Source: Agroathelia rolfsii
Lineage: Eukaryota; Basidiomycota; Agaricomycetes; Amylocorticiales; Amylocorticiaceae
Assembly (NCBI GenBank): GCA_018343915.1
Contig: JABRWF010000007.1
Coordinates: forward strand, 558,001-622,000
DNA: 64,000 nt
Direction of reading: 5' to 3'
Shown: one piece after another, positions 1 to 11,600 of the stretch
How positions within the stretch are numbered: position 1 is the first letter of the stretch
Layout of the letters: each line of letters opens with the position of its first letter
The notes under the pieces: model-generated
The model's database searches: none
Told to the model about the DNA's origin: nothing
What the model saw: only the letters and a program-made list of their open reading frames with translations
Position numbers and translations under genes: made by a program

Positions 1-1293
1 GGTAGATCCTTAAAATGCTGTGGAGAGATGCTTCATCTTCGGGGAATGCCTGGAATGTATGACTGGGAGACTTATCCACAAGACCTTGTGAATTTGCCTT
101 TATTCAGACAGCAGGATGTTGTCCCATATTTTCTGCACAAATATGCCAGGTCGGTTACCACAAAGTTATGCAAGTGGTAACGGTATTCATCAATGTCTTA
201 CAGGACGCTAAATGAAGCGGACGGTGTGGCTACAGCTGGTACAGTGGGATACGACGGCGAAGCACTTTTATCTACTATTGATGAATGGGCTGCTGATAGT
301 GGAAAACATTCGTTCCACTTTGGGCCTATCTTGCCTCTGAAACCTGGAACAGGCCAATTCACCCAGAGTACACTGAAAGCTGAGATAACTGCCTCACCTC
401 CCGGTATTGGAGACCGAGTAATCAACTTCCTGAACGATACGTTAAAATCGAAAGGGGAACGAAGTATCATCTACATCTGCTTTGGAACGCTTTTCTGGTA
501 TGTTTAACTATATATGTTTATTGTTGCAATGACCTTCTAAGCTTTTTTTAGGCCAGTTATCCCAGATCATCTTTGGACACTGTTAGAGACGCTATCGGAC
601 AGAGGCATACCCTTTGTAAGTTTTCTCTTGCGTCTCCCTACCTTCAATCATTTTAAGCCGAGATAGATCTTGTCGTATCCATCTGCGGTAGCAGACATAC
701 CGGAATCCATCAAGGAGCGATATTCCGATACTTCTAAATGCTTGCTTGTTCCATGGGCACCACAGCAAACTATATTGTCTCATAAGGTATGTCTAGTCTG
801 ACTTTCTATACTGGAGTTAGTGTCGAACTTTTGTTTTCAGTCTGTCGGCTGGTTTGTTACGCACGGAGGAGCGGGAGGCACTATGGATGCATTGACCCAG
901 GGAGTTCCCATGTATGTATAAGATTTTTTAAAAAAGATTATTCTTCACTCATGATATTGAACCGTTTACAGGATTGGATGGCCTTTTGCGGGCGATCAGC
1001 CAGGAAACATTGCACATCTTGTCCACACGCTTGATGTTGCCTTTGAATTCATTGAGGTCCGTACAGGCGAGAATGGTTTGAAGCCTATCTATAAGACAGG
1101 AAAGACGCCACAGGGAACGATTGAGGCTTTCCGTGAAGAGCTGAAGGATGTGTTGGATAATTTGACTTCGGAAGTTGGCATAAGAAAACGGATGAATGCA
1201 CAGAAACAGCAGAAGATCCTCGCTGAAGCTTGGGCGCCAGGTGGTCCGACACGTGCCTCGTTTGAATCTCTCGTCGAACAGTTTGGCCTTTAA
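1..1293 (+). CDS. UDP-glycosyltransferase (GT1 family), 3' part
   Basis: This is the C-terminal part of a fungal family-1 glycosyltransferase, an enzyme class that moves a sugar from a UDP-sugar onto a lipid or small-molecule acceptor. The frame is already open at base 1, so the N-terminal acceptor domain lies outside the window. Five introns fit: 150-203, 498-551, 616-666, 787-840 and 912-971. The spliced protein carries the nucleotide-sugar binding signature: WAPQQ near the end of the exon at 667-786, then THGGAGG, and then a GWPFAGDQPGN stretch. The stop is TAA at 1291-1293. The acceptor substrate cannot be told from this half. The family call is firm; the first residues are limited by the window edge. 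Confidence 0.88.
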
Positions 1294-2541
1294 CAGGCGT
1301 AGAGCTTATTATGTTCAAGACAGGAATATAGCGTAGACTTTATAAATGTCAATACACCTTGTTGAATGCATTAAGGTACCGCGACTACAATTTATTAAAT
1401 TCAGAGATGTCATCCATCCGAACCAACAGATTAGAGTCTCAGCCTTTATAATTGACATACAGCGCATCATGGATCTGGTCCTTGACCTTTGACCATGATG
1501 AGCGAAATTTTATTCAATCAAACTAGTAGTCCAGAATCAATGGTCTGTGAGGTAGGGGTGTCAGGGCGTCTGTGTTAAAATACGACGAGTGACGACGATG
1601 AGCAGCGGTCGACACAAAGAAATGTATTCCGCTTGTCTACTTGTACATCGTTGTACGTAGTCAAACGGATAGTAAACAATAATGTAAACTACCATAAATA
1701 TAAAGGTAGAATCATGTGACCCAGCACATGGATCACATATTCTAACAGTCTGCGTTGGCGAGCATAACATAATTCTACATTGTACGTAGCCGAGTGGCTC
1801 GGGTGTAATGCGGCCTGAGGGATCGGATAGTTCGCTCTGCTCACTTGAGTTGTTTGCCGCAAGAGTGATGGAGCAGAGGCTTCAGCTTCAGCGTCGCCCG
1901 TTTAAGCTGCTTCAAGCTAGTCTCTTTATGGAGAGGGCCAGGAGGGGACCCTGGGGTTCACAGATGCATTTGAGTCCGAGTCAGACACAAATTTTGTGAG
2001 CGCTTCGAGGCCTCTATGAGCACCTAAGATGAGTGGGGTGGAGAAGCCGCTCGTGCAATGGTTCTTGCAATGTAGTAGTGTCGTAGAGAGTCACTGGCCC
2101 TTTGCGTTATTAGCGCAACCTATAGCTAAGTACGCCATGTGTGAGTGTGATGTCACTCAGTTCTCAACTTCAGTTATATTTCCGGCTGGCGACTTTGATT
2201 GCTGAATTGTAACAAAGAGAAAGAGCAGGCGTTGGCCAGGTTAGAAGGAACAATGTCATCATGATGCAATAGTCTTAACTAGCATTCGGATTGTACTGTA
2301 CCGATCTTACAATGATCGGATTAGCTGTTGATTACTAAATACTTGGATTTAAGTTCGTTGCCATGAACTTTTATTTTCGGCTGTTATGAGATCGGGTCAG
2401 TGGTTTCCAGTGTTCCGCTAGCTAGTATCATTGACTTCAAGGTTTCTTAAGATACTTTGTACGCTTAGTACATATAAACCACAATTTTGCGATGGGCTCT
2501 TGTTCATTCGAATCGACATTCCTTCAAGTTCATAAGCTAAC
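1294..2541. other. Intergenic stretch with one solo LTR
   Basis: No supported gene lies here. The only recognisable object is the solo LTR at 1573-1747. Short open frames elsewhere have no coding character, and the rest is A/T-rich spacer with the 3' flank of the glycosyltransferase and the 5' flank of the membrane protein that starts at 2542. Confidence 0.6.
1573..1747. mobile_element. Solo LTR, 175 bp, copy 1
   Basis: The element begins TGTTA and ends TAACA, the terminal inverted repeat expected of an LTR. It is flanked on both sides by the same 5 bases, GTCTG (1568-1572 and 1748-1752), a target-site duplication. A second copy at 18106-18280 differs at about 7 of 175 positions. No internal retrotransposon sequence is attached, so it is a solo LTR left by recombination between two LTRs, or a very small non-autonomous element. 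It is unrelated in sequence to the 208-bp LTR at 20349. Confidence 0.85.
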
Positions 2542-3708
2542 ATGATACCTTTGGACAACCTTCTATATGAAGTGCCTATTTATCTTGGCTTAATTATCTT
2601 TGCTACTATTTATGGTGCACCTGACACAGTTTTTCGTCAAATCCTATGCTGACAACTGAACTGCAATTCACCAGGCATTTACTTGGGAGTTTATTATCTC
2701 TCCACGCTATTCCTTTGGACCAATACCAATATCACGCGCGCACAACGTACCTTCTATATAACATACGGGAGTGTATTGTTCCTGTTGAATACAATCAACT
2801 TTGTGGGCCAGGCACATTTGTGTCAGATGATGTGGATTACAGATCGTGATAAGAGTGCTGGCGACATAATGGAATATTATAATGCACAGAGTGTAATCAC
2901 ACGCCTGATGATGCTCGGAAATGAGGCACAGAATGTTGCCGCATTTCTAGCTGACGCTCTTCTGGTAATTTGCCTTTGTTCTTCATGCCAAAGTTCCTTA
3001 CTAGTTTTTGAATTAGATATATCGCTGCTATATAATATTTGGTTCAAGATGGTACATTGTTCTACTCCCAGCCTTGTGTGCTATTGGAAGCATTGGTAAG
3101 AAGCGCTTATTGTCTAAGAAGTTGTTGCTTTCACTGTCTAATAGTAAAATCCACCACTAGTTCTGTCCACTGTAACTATTGCATTCGATCATATAAGTAT
3201 AAACAATGATTGGGTAATCTCAATAGCAAATGCAGTTGAAATAGCTGCCATCATGCTCACCACGGCTACAAACATTATAGCAACTACTATGATTTGTTTC
3301 AAGATATTATCCATGCTTTATGGTGTACAGGGATGTGTTGATTCTCGGATGAAAAGGACATATACGAATATTGTGGCTCTGCTCGTCGAATCTGCCGCAC
3401 CATCCGCTGCTCTTGGAATCATCATTAGCGCCTTCCAGATTTCGTACGGTTTGTCCGAGTCCAAATCAGCTTTAATTAGTACGGGAGCATTTCTTATATG
3501 GTCATCAAGTATTGTGGGTTGCTTTCTACAACGACACGTGGAATCAGAGTCGTGCTCATTGTATTTACAGGCACTATTTCCGCAGCTCATTATTTTCCGC
3601 ATCGCGCAAGGCAATGCCTGGACAAAGACAACATCAAAGGAACTAACGCAAGCGACTGGTCCCGTGGTGTTTGCACCTCGGGAAGATATAAACTGGTCCA
3701 ATACATGA
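2542..3708 (+). CDS. Multi-pass membrane protein, uncharacterised basidiomycete family, copy 1
   Basis: Hand-spliced exons give a hydrophobic protein starting MIPLDNLLYE, with a highly conserved block (WITDRDK) around 2826-2855 and a C-terminal FPQLIIFR stretch followed by a charged tail ending at the TGA at 3706-3708. Several long hydrophobic segments suggest about seven helices. It resembles the large family of uncharacterised seven-helix proteins in agaricomycetes; no function is known to me. A paralog lies in opposite orientation at 52957-54178. The last intron (GTGGGT to TTACAG, about 3516-3572) is 57 nt with no stop, so it can be read through here, whereas the paralog has a stop at that place. 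Expect a membrane location; exon edges in the first half are approximate. Confidence 0.72.
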
Positions 3709-4651
3709 CAACACCATTGCTAGATGGAATAGATGGAGAAAGCCGCAGGAATAATCATGTCTAACTCTGAGATTTCGACTTGAGGCTTTTACTGGGGACT
3801 CGAATTTATTTTTCTCAATTTTCCTCTGAAGTTACCATTTAGGGAGCCTATTTACTTGTCAAGTTTTTGTGTTCAAATGTCATGAATTATAAGGCCTTGG
3901 GTTCTGAAACTAGAACCTAGCACATGTCATACGCTAGCATGATGTACTACCACACTCAGGCTGGCACTGCCCGGGCTAGTTAGGGGGTCATATATAAAAG
4001 TTACCATCTTGTAAGCTACATAAAATACGTGTATACAGCTAGTTTTTTATACGTATTGTAGTCGAAGGCGGCATATAGCTATTTCAAGCGTATATGGTAC
4101 TCAACCCTATTTTTCTGCAACACACATTGTTCTTAGTCACCTACTACAGCCCTACTAGTTGAAATCCAACTCTTCAACCTTACCAGACTTACCAAAAACA
4201 GCCGTATTATTGTCTCTCTCACCAATCAAGGTCGTCTCATCATCTGCAATCCTAGATATGTCAGATGAAACACTGAGCAAGTATGGTAGCCCCACTACCA
4301 GTGTAGTAGTTCAAATGGCGTTCAAGCTCGGGGAGATTTTATACAACGTTGTGACTCTGGAGACCCTTTTCCAAGTCATTCAGCAGCACGACCCGACAGT
4401 GCCAGCCAGAGACCATTGGCAACTTATCAGGAAATGCTAAAAATTCAGGTCAAACCTGACTCCCGGCTCGGGATTACGAAGTCCCATGTAGTAGTACTAA
4501 TACTAGTATATAGTGCTATACCTGAGTCAGTGCCCGGCGGAAGTAAATCCATTGAGCACCAAGCCACCAAACGTGTAGGCGACCGCGAATAACTTCAACT
4601 TGCCAGCAGCGAGCAGCCATTCATCGCATATTTGTCCATCCACTTATATAG
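3709..4651. other. Intergenic, no supported gene
   Basis: A 93-codon frame near 4159-4440 begins at TTG and lacks any family resemblance or clear splice partners, so it is not called. The stretch 4500-4651 is the 5' flank of the next gene. Confidence 0.5.
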
Positions 4652-6090
4652 ATGTCTGAATTGCGTCGCTCCGTCCATGCTGGCTACGACTCACCTTTAC
4701 GGAATAAGTTCACGTCGTCCACTCAGACTCAGACTTCGCATACCGCCCCGACACATTTCAAGATAGACGCTACGCCCTCCACGCCAGCACGACACCGTCC
4801 CCGCGTATCCCTAGCTCGTTATGATTCTCCTTCCACTACACCCTCTATCTCGAGCTCAGTGCCGTTTGACTGGGATGCTGCGCGCAATAGGAAGCCACCG
4901 CCATATGGCAGCCCTATGCGACCTAACAGACTTAACGCAATGGCGAAAAGTGCTGCTGGTAGTGATGATCCAGTCAAGACGAAAAGAAAGGCTGTGATTA
5001 GGAAGAAGAGTTTAAAGGAACGGTATGTATTACTTGCCCAATAACAGACGTCAAAGGCATTGAATTCGAGTCGTGTCAAGCATAACATCGATCCCATCTA
5101 AAATCGCCTTTCAAATATCAATGTTTCCGCATAACATTCCTCTTCCTGCTCCTACCACCTCGGCTCACATTGCAGCGACTTCATTGCATTTCCTGCACCT
5201 ATGCGTGCGCATAAGTCAAAACCGGACCGTACCAGACTCAGAGTTGGCGTGGCAAGATCTGTATCGCGACCAAGAAGATCGACCATGGCTCGACTGGGTA
5301 ACGATTCACGAAATCTTCAAGCAGACAAATTTCACTCACTCTCATTCTGAATGGATAGACTACATTGGCTACATTCTTCCTATTCGGCGCTTCCATCATC
5401 AACACACTCTACCTCTTTTCTCGGGTGCGTATATACCGCCTACACAAGCGTGGCATGGCCGATACGCTAGCGTCTCCTCGGACCAAGTTTGTCAAAGCCT
5501 CTTCGCCTGTGGATACGCCCACTTCTTCGTCTTCCTACTCAGCTCGTGCATGGCGTCTACTCGTACTCGCCATTCGATTCCTGCTCAACATACGTGCCAA
5601 ACCGGATGATGAGGCAGGAGGCTCGCAAGGAGGGATGATCCAGCAGATGGAGGTATGGCAGCCGGGACAGCTGGAAGAGTCGTTATTTGCCTTGTACTCG
5701 CCCGTACATGCCTTGCTTTGGACGGCAACTCATACAGCGAATTGGATTGTCATGATGTTTGTCATGGGCGTGCTCACAATACAGGTAAGGGAAAATCCCA
5801 CTTCAACGGATTTTTTAAAAACTCATGTCGTTCTTTTAATATAGCTACAAGCTATGACGCACGCATACAGAGCGCTACTAAAGGATCGTGAAACAATTGC
5901 CGCCGAAGTTATGCACGAATACAACGAAGGTGTAAGTGATCTCGTCTTTTTTGCCCGTGGATGATGATGTATTAAATGGACTCCCGAACACATATTTCAG
6001 TTCGTGTATCCACGTGTTAACCCTATTCGTCATGACGTCGCCGTTATGACGCATCAGTCCGAGTTGGTCAACGTGTGGGATGATCAGTGA
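4652..6090 (+). CDS. NUR1: Nuclear rim protein, Nur1/Mug154 (DUF2418) family
   Basis: Five exons (4652-5022, 5081-5297, 5359-5784, 5845-5931, 6001-6090) give 396 residues. The N-terminal 120 residues are Ser/Thr/Pro-rich and basic, a disordered nucleoplasmic-type tail. The DUF2418 core follows: a conserved entry with IPSKIAFQIS, a first hydrophobic segment with FLFGASIIN and a second with MMFVMGVL, then the closing motif VMHEYNEGFVYPRV and RHDVAVMT. In yeast, Nur1 works with the inner-nuclear-membrane protein Heh1 to tether rDNA and silent chromatin at the nuclear rim; transfer of that role to this protein is inference. Splice sites are canonical and every junction keeps the family frame. It lies 408 bp upstream of FBP1 in the same direction. 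Confidence 0.85.
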
Positions 6091-6498
6091 TTGTGAAAAA
6101 GTAATAGGCTCAGGAGATGGATTTTTTTTTTTACGCCTACTTTCATTGATGTTGTAAGGGATAAGTACATCAGCTATGGCCAGGGCCCCTTTTATATTAT
6201 TTGCAATGCGCTTTTTTGAGCTTTAGCGGAACGCCGTCGGGGAGAGTAGGAAGGAATAAACGTCAATTAGGCCAGTAACGTAGTCAGGTCGTGCAAACGG
6301 CCCGTTCGGACCGGCGGGAGAGCACCGCCGGCTGGGCCCAATGAGAGGCCATGGAGTTGCATGTGTTTATAAAGTGTAGCCCCCAGGCATATATCGCTCT
6401 CACTTGTATCCCGTTAATCACGCTCTCCGACGTCCTTTGTAGACCTAACTGAAAACAACCCACTCATCTTGATTTACTGATCTATCCATCTCTCCACC
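6091..6498 (+). promoter_or_regulatory. FBP1 upstream region
   Basis: This gap carries the FBP1 promoter. A TATAAA box lies at 6368-6373, about 125 bases before the ATG, followed by a C/T-rich leader that ends in CACC directly before ATGG, a good start context. The region around 6290-6330 is G/C-rich. No specific regulator site is claimed. Confidence 0.5.
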
Positions 6499-7739
6499 AT
6501 GGCCGAACTCGAGCAGCCCCCAAGCACTGATATCATTACGCTCACCCGGTATGTGTAGTTCAGCAGTCTTGTGTCTTATTTGCATACATCATGAGGTCGT
6601 GTGCACTAAATATCATCATTATGATAGACATGTTTTGAACGATCAGATTAATCTGGGCACGCAAGCAACGGGCGATCTCACCCTGTTGCTGACCGCCATT
6701 CAAACCACCTCAAAATTCATCGCTACGAATGTCCGTAAAGCGAGGCTGATCAACCTGTACGCATCGATATATCCATCTCTCCTATGTTTCAACATCTGGA
6801 TATAGCAAGTATTGAACGAGATAAACTAGCATCGGCATGGCGGGCGAGACCAACGTGCAGGGCGAAGAGCAGAAGAAACTCGACGTGCTCTCGAACGATA
6901 TCATGGTCAACTCCCTGCGTGCATCAGGGAAGACGGCCGTGCTCGTTTCTGAAGAGCTGGAGGAGGCAGTGATCATCGATGACGCATACAAGGGCAAGTA
7001 CTGCGTCGTCTTTGACCCGCTCGACGGTAGCAGCAACATCGATGCCGGTGTCAACATCGGCACCATCTTTGGTATCTACAAGATCGTACGCATTTCTCTC
7101 TATCTTACATCCAATTATGATGCTAATCTTGTTTATCCATCCCCACAGCGACCCGATTCCAAGGGCACGATCGAAGACGTCCTCCGACCCGGCAGCGAGA
7201 TGGTCGCAGCAGGCTACACCATGTACGGCTCCTCCGCCAACCTCGTGCTGTCGACGGGCCACGGCGTGAACGGCTACACGCTCGACGCCGCCCTGGGCGA
7301 GTTCATCCTCACGCATCCGAACATCACGATCCCGCCCCGGGGCAAGATTTACTCATTCAACGAGGGCAACTCAAAGTACTTCCACGAGCCCGTGCTCGCG
7401 TACCTCGACTCGATCAAGTACCCCAAGAAGGAGGGTGCATCGCCGTACAGCGCACGATACATCGGCAGTATGGTGGCCGATGTGCATCGGACGTTGCTGT
7501 ACGGTGGTATTTTCGGATACCCGGATGATAAGAAGAACAAGAGCGGGAAGCTGCGTTTGCTGTATGAGGCCTTCCCTATGGCCTTCCTCACGGAGCAGGC
7601 GGGCGGTATCGCCACGACGGGCACGAAGCGGATCCTGGATATCGTGCCGAAGAGCATCCATGAGCGATGTTCGGTCTTCCTGGGCAGCAAGGAGGATGTG
7701 ACGGATCTGCAGAAGTTCTTCACGGAAGCGAGCCAGTAG
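6499..7739 (+). CDS. FBP1: Fructose-1,6-bisphosphatase
   Basis: This enzyme removes the 1-phosphate of fructose 1,6-bisphosphate in the cytosol, the key irreversible step of gluconeogenesis. Four exons (6499-6548, 6628-6756, 6830-7085, 7149-7739) give 341 residues, the usual length. Visible motifs are the metal-binding DPLDGSSNID, the VLSEE-like VLVSEE segment, and the active-site signature around GKLRLLYEAFPMAF. The start at 6499 has a strong CACCATGG context. The N-terminus, MAELEQPPSTD, lacks the Pro-2 that marks the yeast enzyme for glucose-induced degradation, and shows no RRxS protein kinase A site; the next Pro residues are at 7 and 8. Regulation of turnover may therefore differ from yeast. 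The gene is convergent with the zinc-finger gene downstream. Confidence 0.97.
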
Positions 7740-8205
7740 GAGAGGGGGCGAGTTGTATGCGCGAGCACAGAGACAGAAAGAAATGAAGAGATGAAAAACA
7801 GGACTTTTTTTTCCATGTTATACCATATGATGTATTAAATAATTTATAACATTGTTGCATCGTAAACGCCTTTGGAAAGAAATAGCAAAACATTACCTGT
7901 ATTAATAGGTAGTTTTGATGGAGGGGTATATTTGAGCATGTGAAGAGAATAAATCAGCTAGGAGCAAAAAGAAAAGTGCGACGAGTCCAGTGTGTATGTA
8001 GGCGGGCTAGGGGCTGCGTTTGTCAACCCTTCGACACCTAAAAAAAGCAATTTTTTTTTCAACGAGCTCTGGGATGAGGGGACGGAAACATATTACTACA
8101 GATTATCTCCTCAATGTGTAATGTATGCGTCGTGCGTGGTACAGGTGAGACACGAATAACGTGTGTCAGTAGGAAATGAAAAGCCAGTCACGCTGTCTTT
8201 ATCGA
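7740..8205. other. Convergent 3' flanks of FBP1 and the zinc-finger gene
   Basis: A/T-rich spacer between two convergent genes. It has T-rich runs (for example around 7805 and 8052) suitable for 3' ends on either strand. No gene is seen. Confidence 0.5.
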
Positions 8206-10234
8206 TCAACGCTTCCTCTTGAGGGGACGCCCTGGAGAGGTTATTGAGGGTATGCTTTCTTCGGCTGATTCTGTGCCCATACTTGGTGTTTCTGGTGCTT
8301 CGGATGATGGTTCATCCGAGTTGTCGTGTGTGGTGGTGTTGTCTATGGCGATAGGTGGTGATGTGGGTACGAGATTAGATGTGGTAGCAACGGTGTTGAT
8401 AGGTGTTGGATGGTTAACAGGTGTCAAATGGTCGCTCGATGGCTCCTGCGATGAAAATGCCGTTGTTCCCACCGTCAATTGGCTCATTAGACTATCCACA
8501 GGGGCAGGTTCAATTGCACCGTCGACCCCACCACCTCGTTGATCTGCAAGCTCTTCACTCTGCCCTTCCCTCCCCTCCCCTCGAATACCACTCGTTTTGG
8601 GGCCAATACCCCTGAGATACTCGAGCAAAGCGATTTCTGCCTCCCTAGCCGTAGCACTCCGACCGATGTTGTCGTCGTCATCCCCAGCCAGTTCGTCGAT
8701 CTCTTCATCATCACCTCCATCCGCCCCCTCTCCATCTGCATCTTCCGAAGCATAGTCTCCATCGCCATTTGACCCGTTGACCCTCTGCGCCTGAGCAATC
8801 GCAGCCGCCAACGTGTTCGCGTCGACTATCACTTGCTGCTGGCCCGAGATGGCGCTATCACCTCCGCCCTGCTCTTGCTGGCCCAAAATGCCGCCGGAAT
8901 ATGGACCGCCACCCATCGCTGCTGCCGCCTGAACGATAGGCAACGGCGTACCTGAGGCCAACAACGTCGATATCGTGCGAACGCCCTCGGCTAGCTCGGC
9001 GTCGTCGATGGTATTGTTCAGCCGCTGGCGCTTGCTCTTGTTATACTTGACCTTGGGGTCCGGCTGCCAATTGGGGTCGTGCGTGCGCATGTGACTCGTC
9101 AACGTCGTGCGGCGCGTGAACGTCTTGTCGCACGCCGGGTCTTGGCACCGATATGGGCGCCTGCCAGTGTGTGTACGGCGGTGGCGCGCGAGGGAGGAAG
9201 AGTCGCCGAAGGAGGTGTTGCAGCCGGGGTATTCGCATGTGAAGGGCTTGTCGCCCGTGTGCACGCGGGAGTGGACGGTTAGTGCTGAGCGCTGTTGGGC
9301 TTTTGGTGTCAACATGATATAATTAAAAAAAATATGGATAGATGTATTGAGTGAATAGGGTGTGGGGGTGGAGAGAGCTTACCTGTATAAAGGTCTTACC
9401 GCAACCTTCATATTCACATGCAAAGGGCCGCACACCACTGTGAATCTTTTCATGTCTGGCCATGTCGCTCTTCCTTGTGAATGTCTTGTTGCATCCGTCG
9501 TATTTACATTGGTGGGGTATTTTTTTTGCACCTCCGTGGGTCACCACAGAAGGCAGCAGCGGCATGATAGATTCAAGAAGCTCCGTTGTATTACCGAGCG
9601 ATGGAGGAGCCATGAGAAGTTGCTGATGCTGCGTGCGTGCACTAGAAATGACGGGTGATCCACGACCAGCACCATTGCTGCCCTGAGCATCCTCGACGTA
9701 TCCGGCATTTAGGTGAGCACTGAGGAGATCGGCAATGCTGCCATAGTCGTCTGGAGGCCCCACTTCAGATGTAGACGCATTTTGCCCCGCAGTAGGCAGG
9801 CCTGTGGCGTTATCTTCATCATCTGAGGGATAGAAACCTGTACGAGGAGCGTCCGGCCCTCCTGCGGAAGATGGGACGTCCTCCGTGAGCGAGTGGAAGG
9901 GAGGAGCGATGCGATTCTGGTCATGATGCAGATCTAATAGGTGTGCTAGTTCGCCGAGCATTTCAGCAGAGAATTGAGGCCCTAGGGCCATGGGCGATGC
10001 AGAAGGCATTGGGATTGTTTGCAAGGACGATGATGAGGATGAAGCCGAGCCAAGAGGTATCGAGGATACGGAGGGCGCGGGAAACGGGTTCGGGCCCTGA
10101 ATGGTTGATGAAGATGATGATGGCTGGGGCGAGGAAGCAAAGTCCAAGACGACATCTGAGAGCTCCAAGACGGCTGGGCTTGTGCTTGCGTTTTCTGAGG
10201 ACCTATGAGATGGACCAGATGATGAAGTACTCAT
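8206..10234 (-). CDS. C2H2 zinc-finger transcription factor with four fingers
   Basis: Two exons (10234-9383 and 9291-8206; intron 9292-9382) give about 645 residues. The first 250 residues are Ser/Pro-rich with acidic patches, typical of an activation or regulatory region. Four consecutive C2H2 fingers follow (about residues 260-385), each in the C-x4-C...H-x3/4-H form, with the TG(D/R)(K/R)P linkers of DNA-binding fingers; the intron falls inside the second finger, joining KTFIQ to RSALTVH. A basic stretch (NKSKRQR) after finger four may be a nuclear signal. The C-terminal third is acidic, then Ser/Thr/Pro-rich, ending LKRKR. The ATG at 10234 is the first in frame; two overlapping out-of-frame ATGs lie upstream. 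The target genes are unknown and I cannot name an ortholog. Confidence 0.85.
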
Positions 10235-10505
10235 GGCTGTTGGTTGCCCAATGCTGCCTACTCCAGTGCTGCAATTGCCCACTGGCACGTTGTGATACAG
10301 CGACCGGGCGGTAAACAAGCAGCGGGCACACAGCCATTTTCAGGCGGAGATATTATCGGAGTGTGAATATACGCCATGGCTTCTCCTTGTCATACTTGTG
10401 CCTAATGACGCTGCGCAACACTTGCCTTTAATCTACACGACGACGTACGAAACACAGTAATCAACTTCATCTCATCTACCCGACCAACTGGTCCTAGTGC
10501 CCAAC
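10235..10505. promoter_or_regulatory. Divergent promoter with possible uORFs
   Basis: Only about 270 bases separate the ATGs of the minus-strand zinc-finger gene and the plus-strand PMP3-like gene, so they must share this region as a bidirectional promoter. On the minus strand ATGs at 10377 and 10337 open short frames (to 10258, and to 10203 overlapping the main start). They act as uORFs only if transcription begins upstream of them. Confidence 0.5.
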
Positions 10506-11477
10506 ATGGCGCCCCAGAAGCTGCCCAAAGTGAAGCGCTATCATGGCTGGGCGGTAGTCATCTTCATTCTGGGAACTCTCCTACCCCCTCTTGGTAAAGC
10601 TCCCTATCTATGCAATACCCCATTATACTCACGACTTCGGATTATAGCTGTGGCAGCACGCTTTGGCATTGGTCTCGATTTCTTCCTTAATTGTTTCCTA
10701 ACCTTGTGTGGTTATATACCCGGTATGTTCCAGTCCCTACGCGTCATACTATCTTGCTAATCTCCTCTTATGTTATAGGCCACGTCCACAACTTTTATAT
10801 CCAGGTACGACTAGGATCAGTATCACATTACCATTGTGGGCTCTAATAACCCTTTCCAGAACGTCAGAAACAACAAGAACCACCGCCGCACACCCAAATG
10901 GGCTCAACGATACGGCCTTGTTAATACCGACAAGATCAAACGCAACGCCAAGAGATCCGAATGGGCACACCGCTACAACGACCGTCTCCCTGATAGTACG
11001 CTCAATGATGCACCGTACGAAGAGGGGCAGGTTCCTGTCGGCACGCCGGAGCGACGTGACTCCTCTCTGCAAGCAAACGGAGATCGGCTGTGGAACGAGG
11101 GCGAGGAGAGCTACTACAACAACGATGCTGCGAGCAGTACGATGGGTGGCAGTGGGGGCCGTAGTGGGAGATGGCGCTATCCGGCCAATTTCGAGGATGC
11201 TGTGCCCGCAGAGCCGTCAAAGAAGAGTAAGCGCAGCAAAAGCACTAAGAAAGATCGATGGGCAAGGACGGAGGATGCGTACTCGATGTCTGCCGAACAG
11301 GACGAGCGCAAGAGGAGGAAGGTTAAAAGGAGAAAGAGCAGGGCCAGTGATGACACGGGCACCTCTTTCCCGGAAGACCCAGAGGGCGGTTTATATGGCG
11401 AGAGGCAACCAGTTGCTGATGCTTCGGCACAGCCCAGCAGGACACAAGATGATGATATTTTCAATCATGAGCTCTGA
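10506..11477 (+). CDS. PMP3/UPF0057-type small membrane protein with a long basic tail
   Basis: Four exons (10506-10593, 10648-10722, 10779-10804, 10860-11477) give 268 residues. Residues about 15-65 are the PMP3 fold: two hydrophobic helices, the first ending LGTLLPPL, the second within DFFLNCFLTLCGYIPG, then HVHNFYIQ. Proteins of this family sit in the plasma membrane or vacuole and influence ion balance and membrane potential. Canonical members have about 55 residues; here about 200 more follow, hydrophilic and rich in Lys/Arg/Ser, including KKSKRSKSTKK and RKRRKVKRRKS blocks. The tail could be cytosolic and regulatory; that is inference. The start at 10506 is the first ATG in frame. The GCIP-like gene follows 123 bp downstream. 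Confidence 0.85.
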
Positions 11478-11600
11478 TCGCGTCGAAGGGGAGTTGGATG
11501 ATACCGTCATATGTTACATCTCTTTTTTATATCACGCACTATCATTATTTATTTGTGATTCGGGACTTTTTCCTCTATCTTCCTTTTCGTAATACCTACT

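Noticed and set aside
4159..4440. 93-codon plus-strand frame
   Set aside because: TTG start, no family resemblance, no splice partners.
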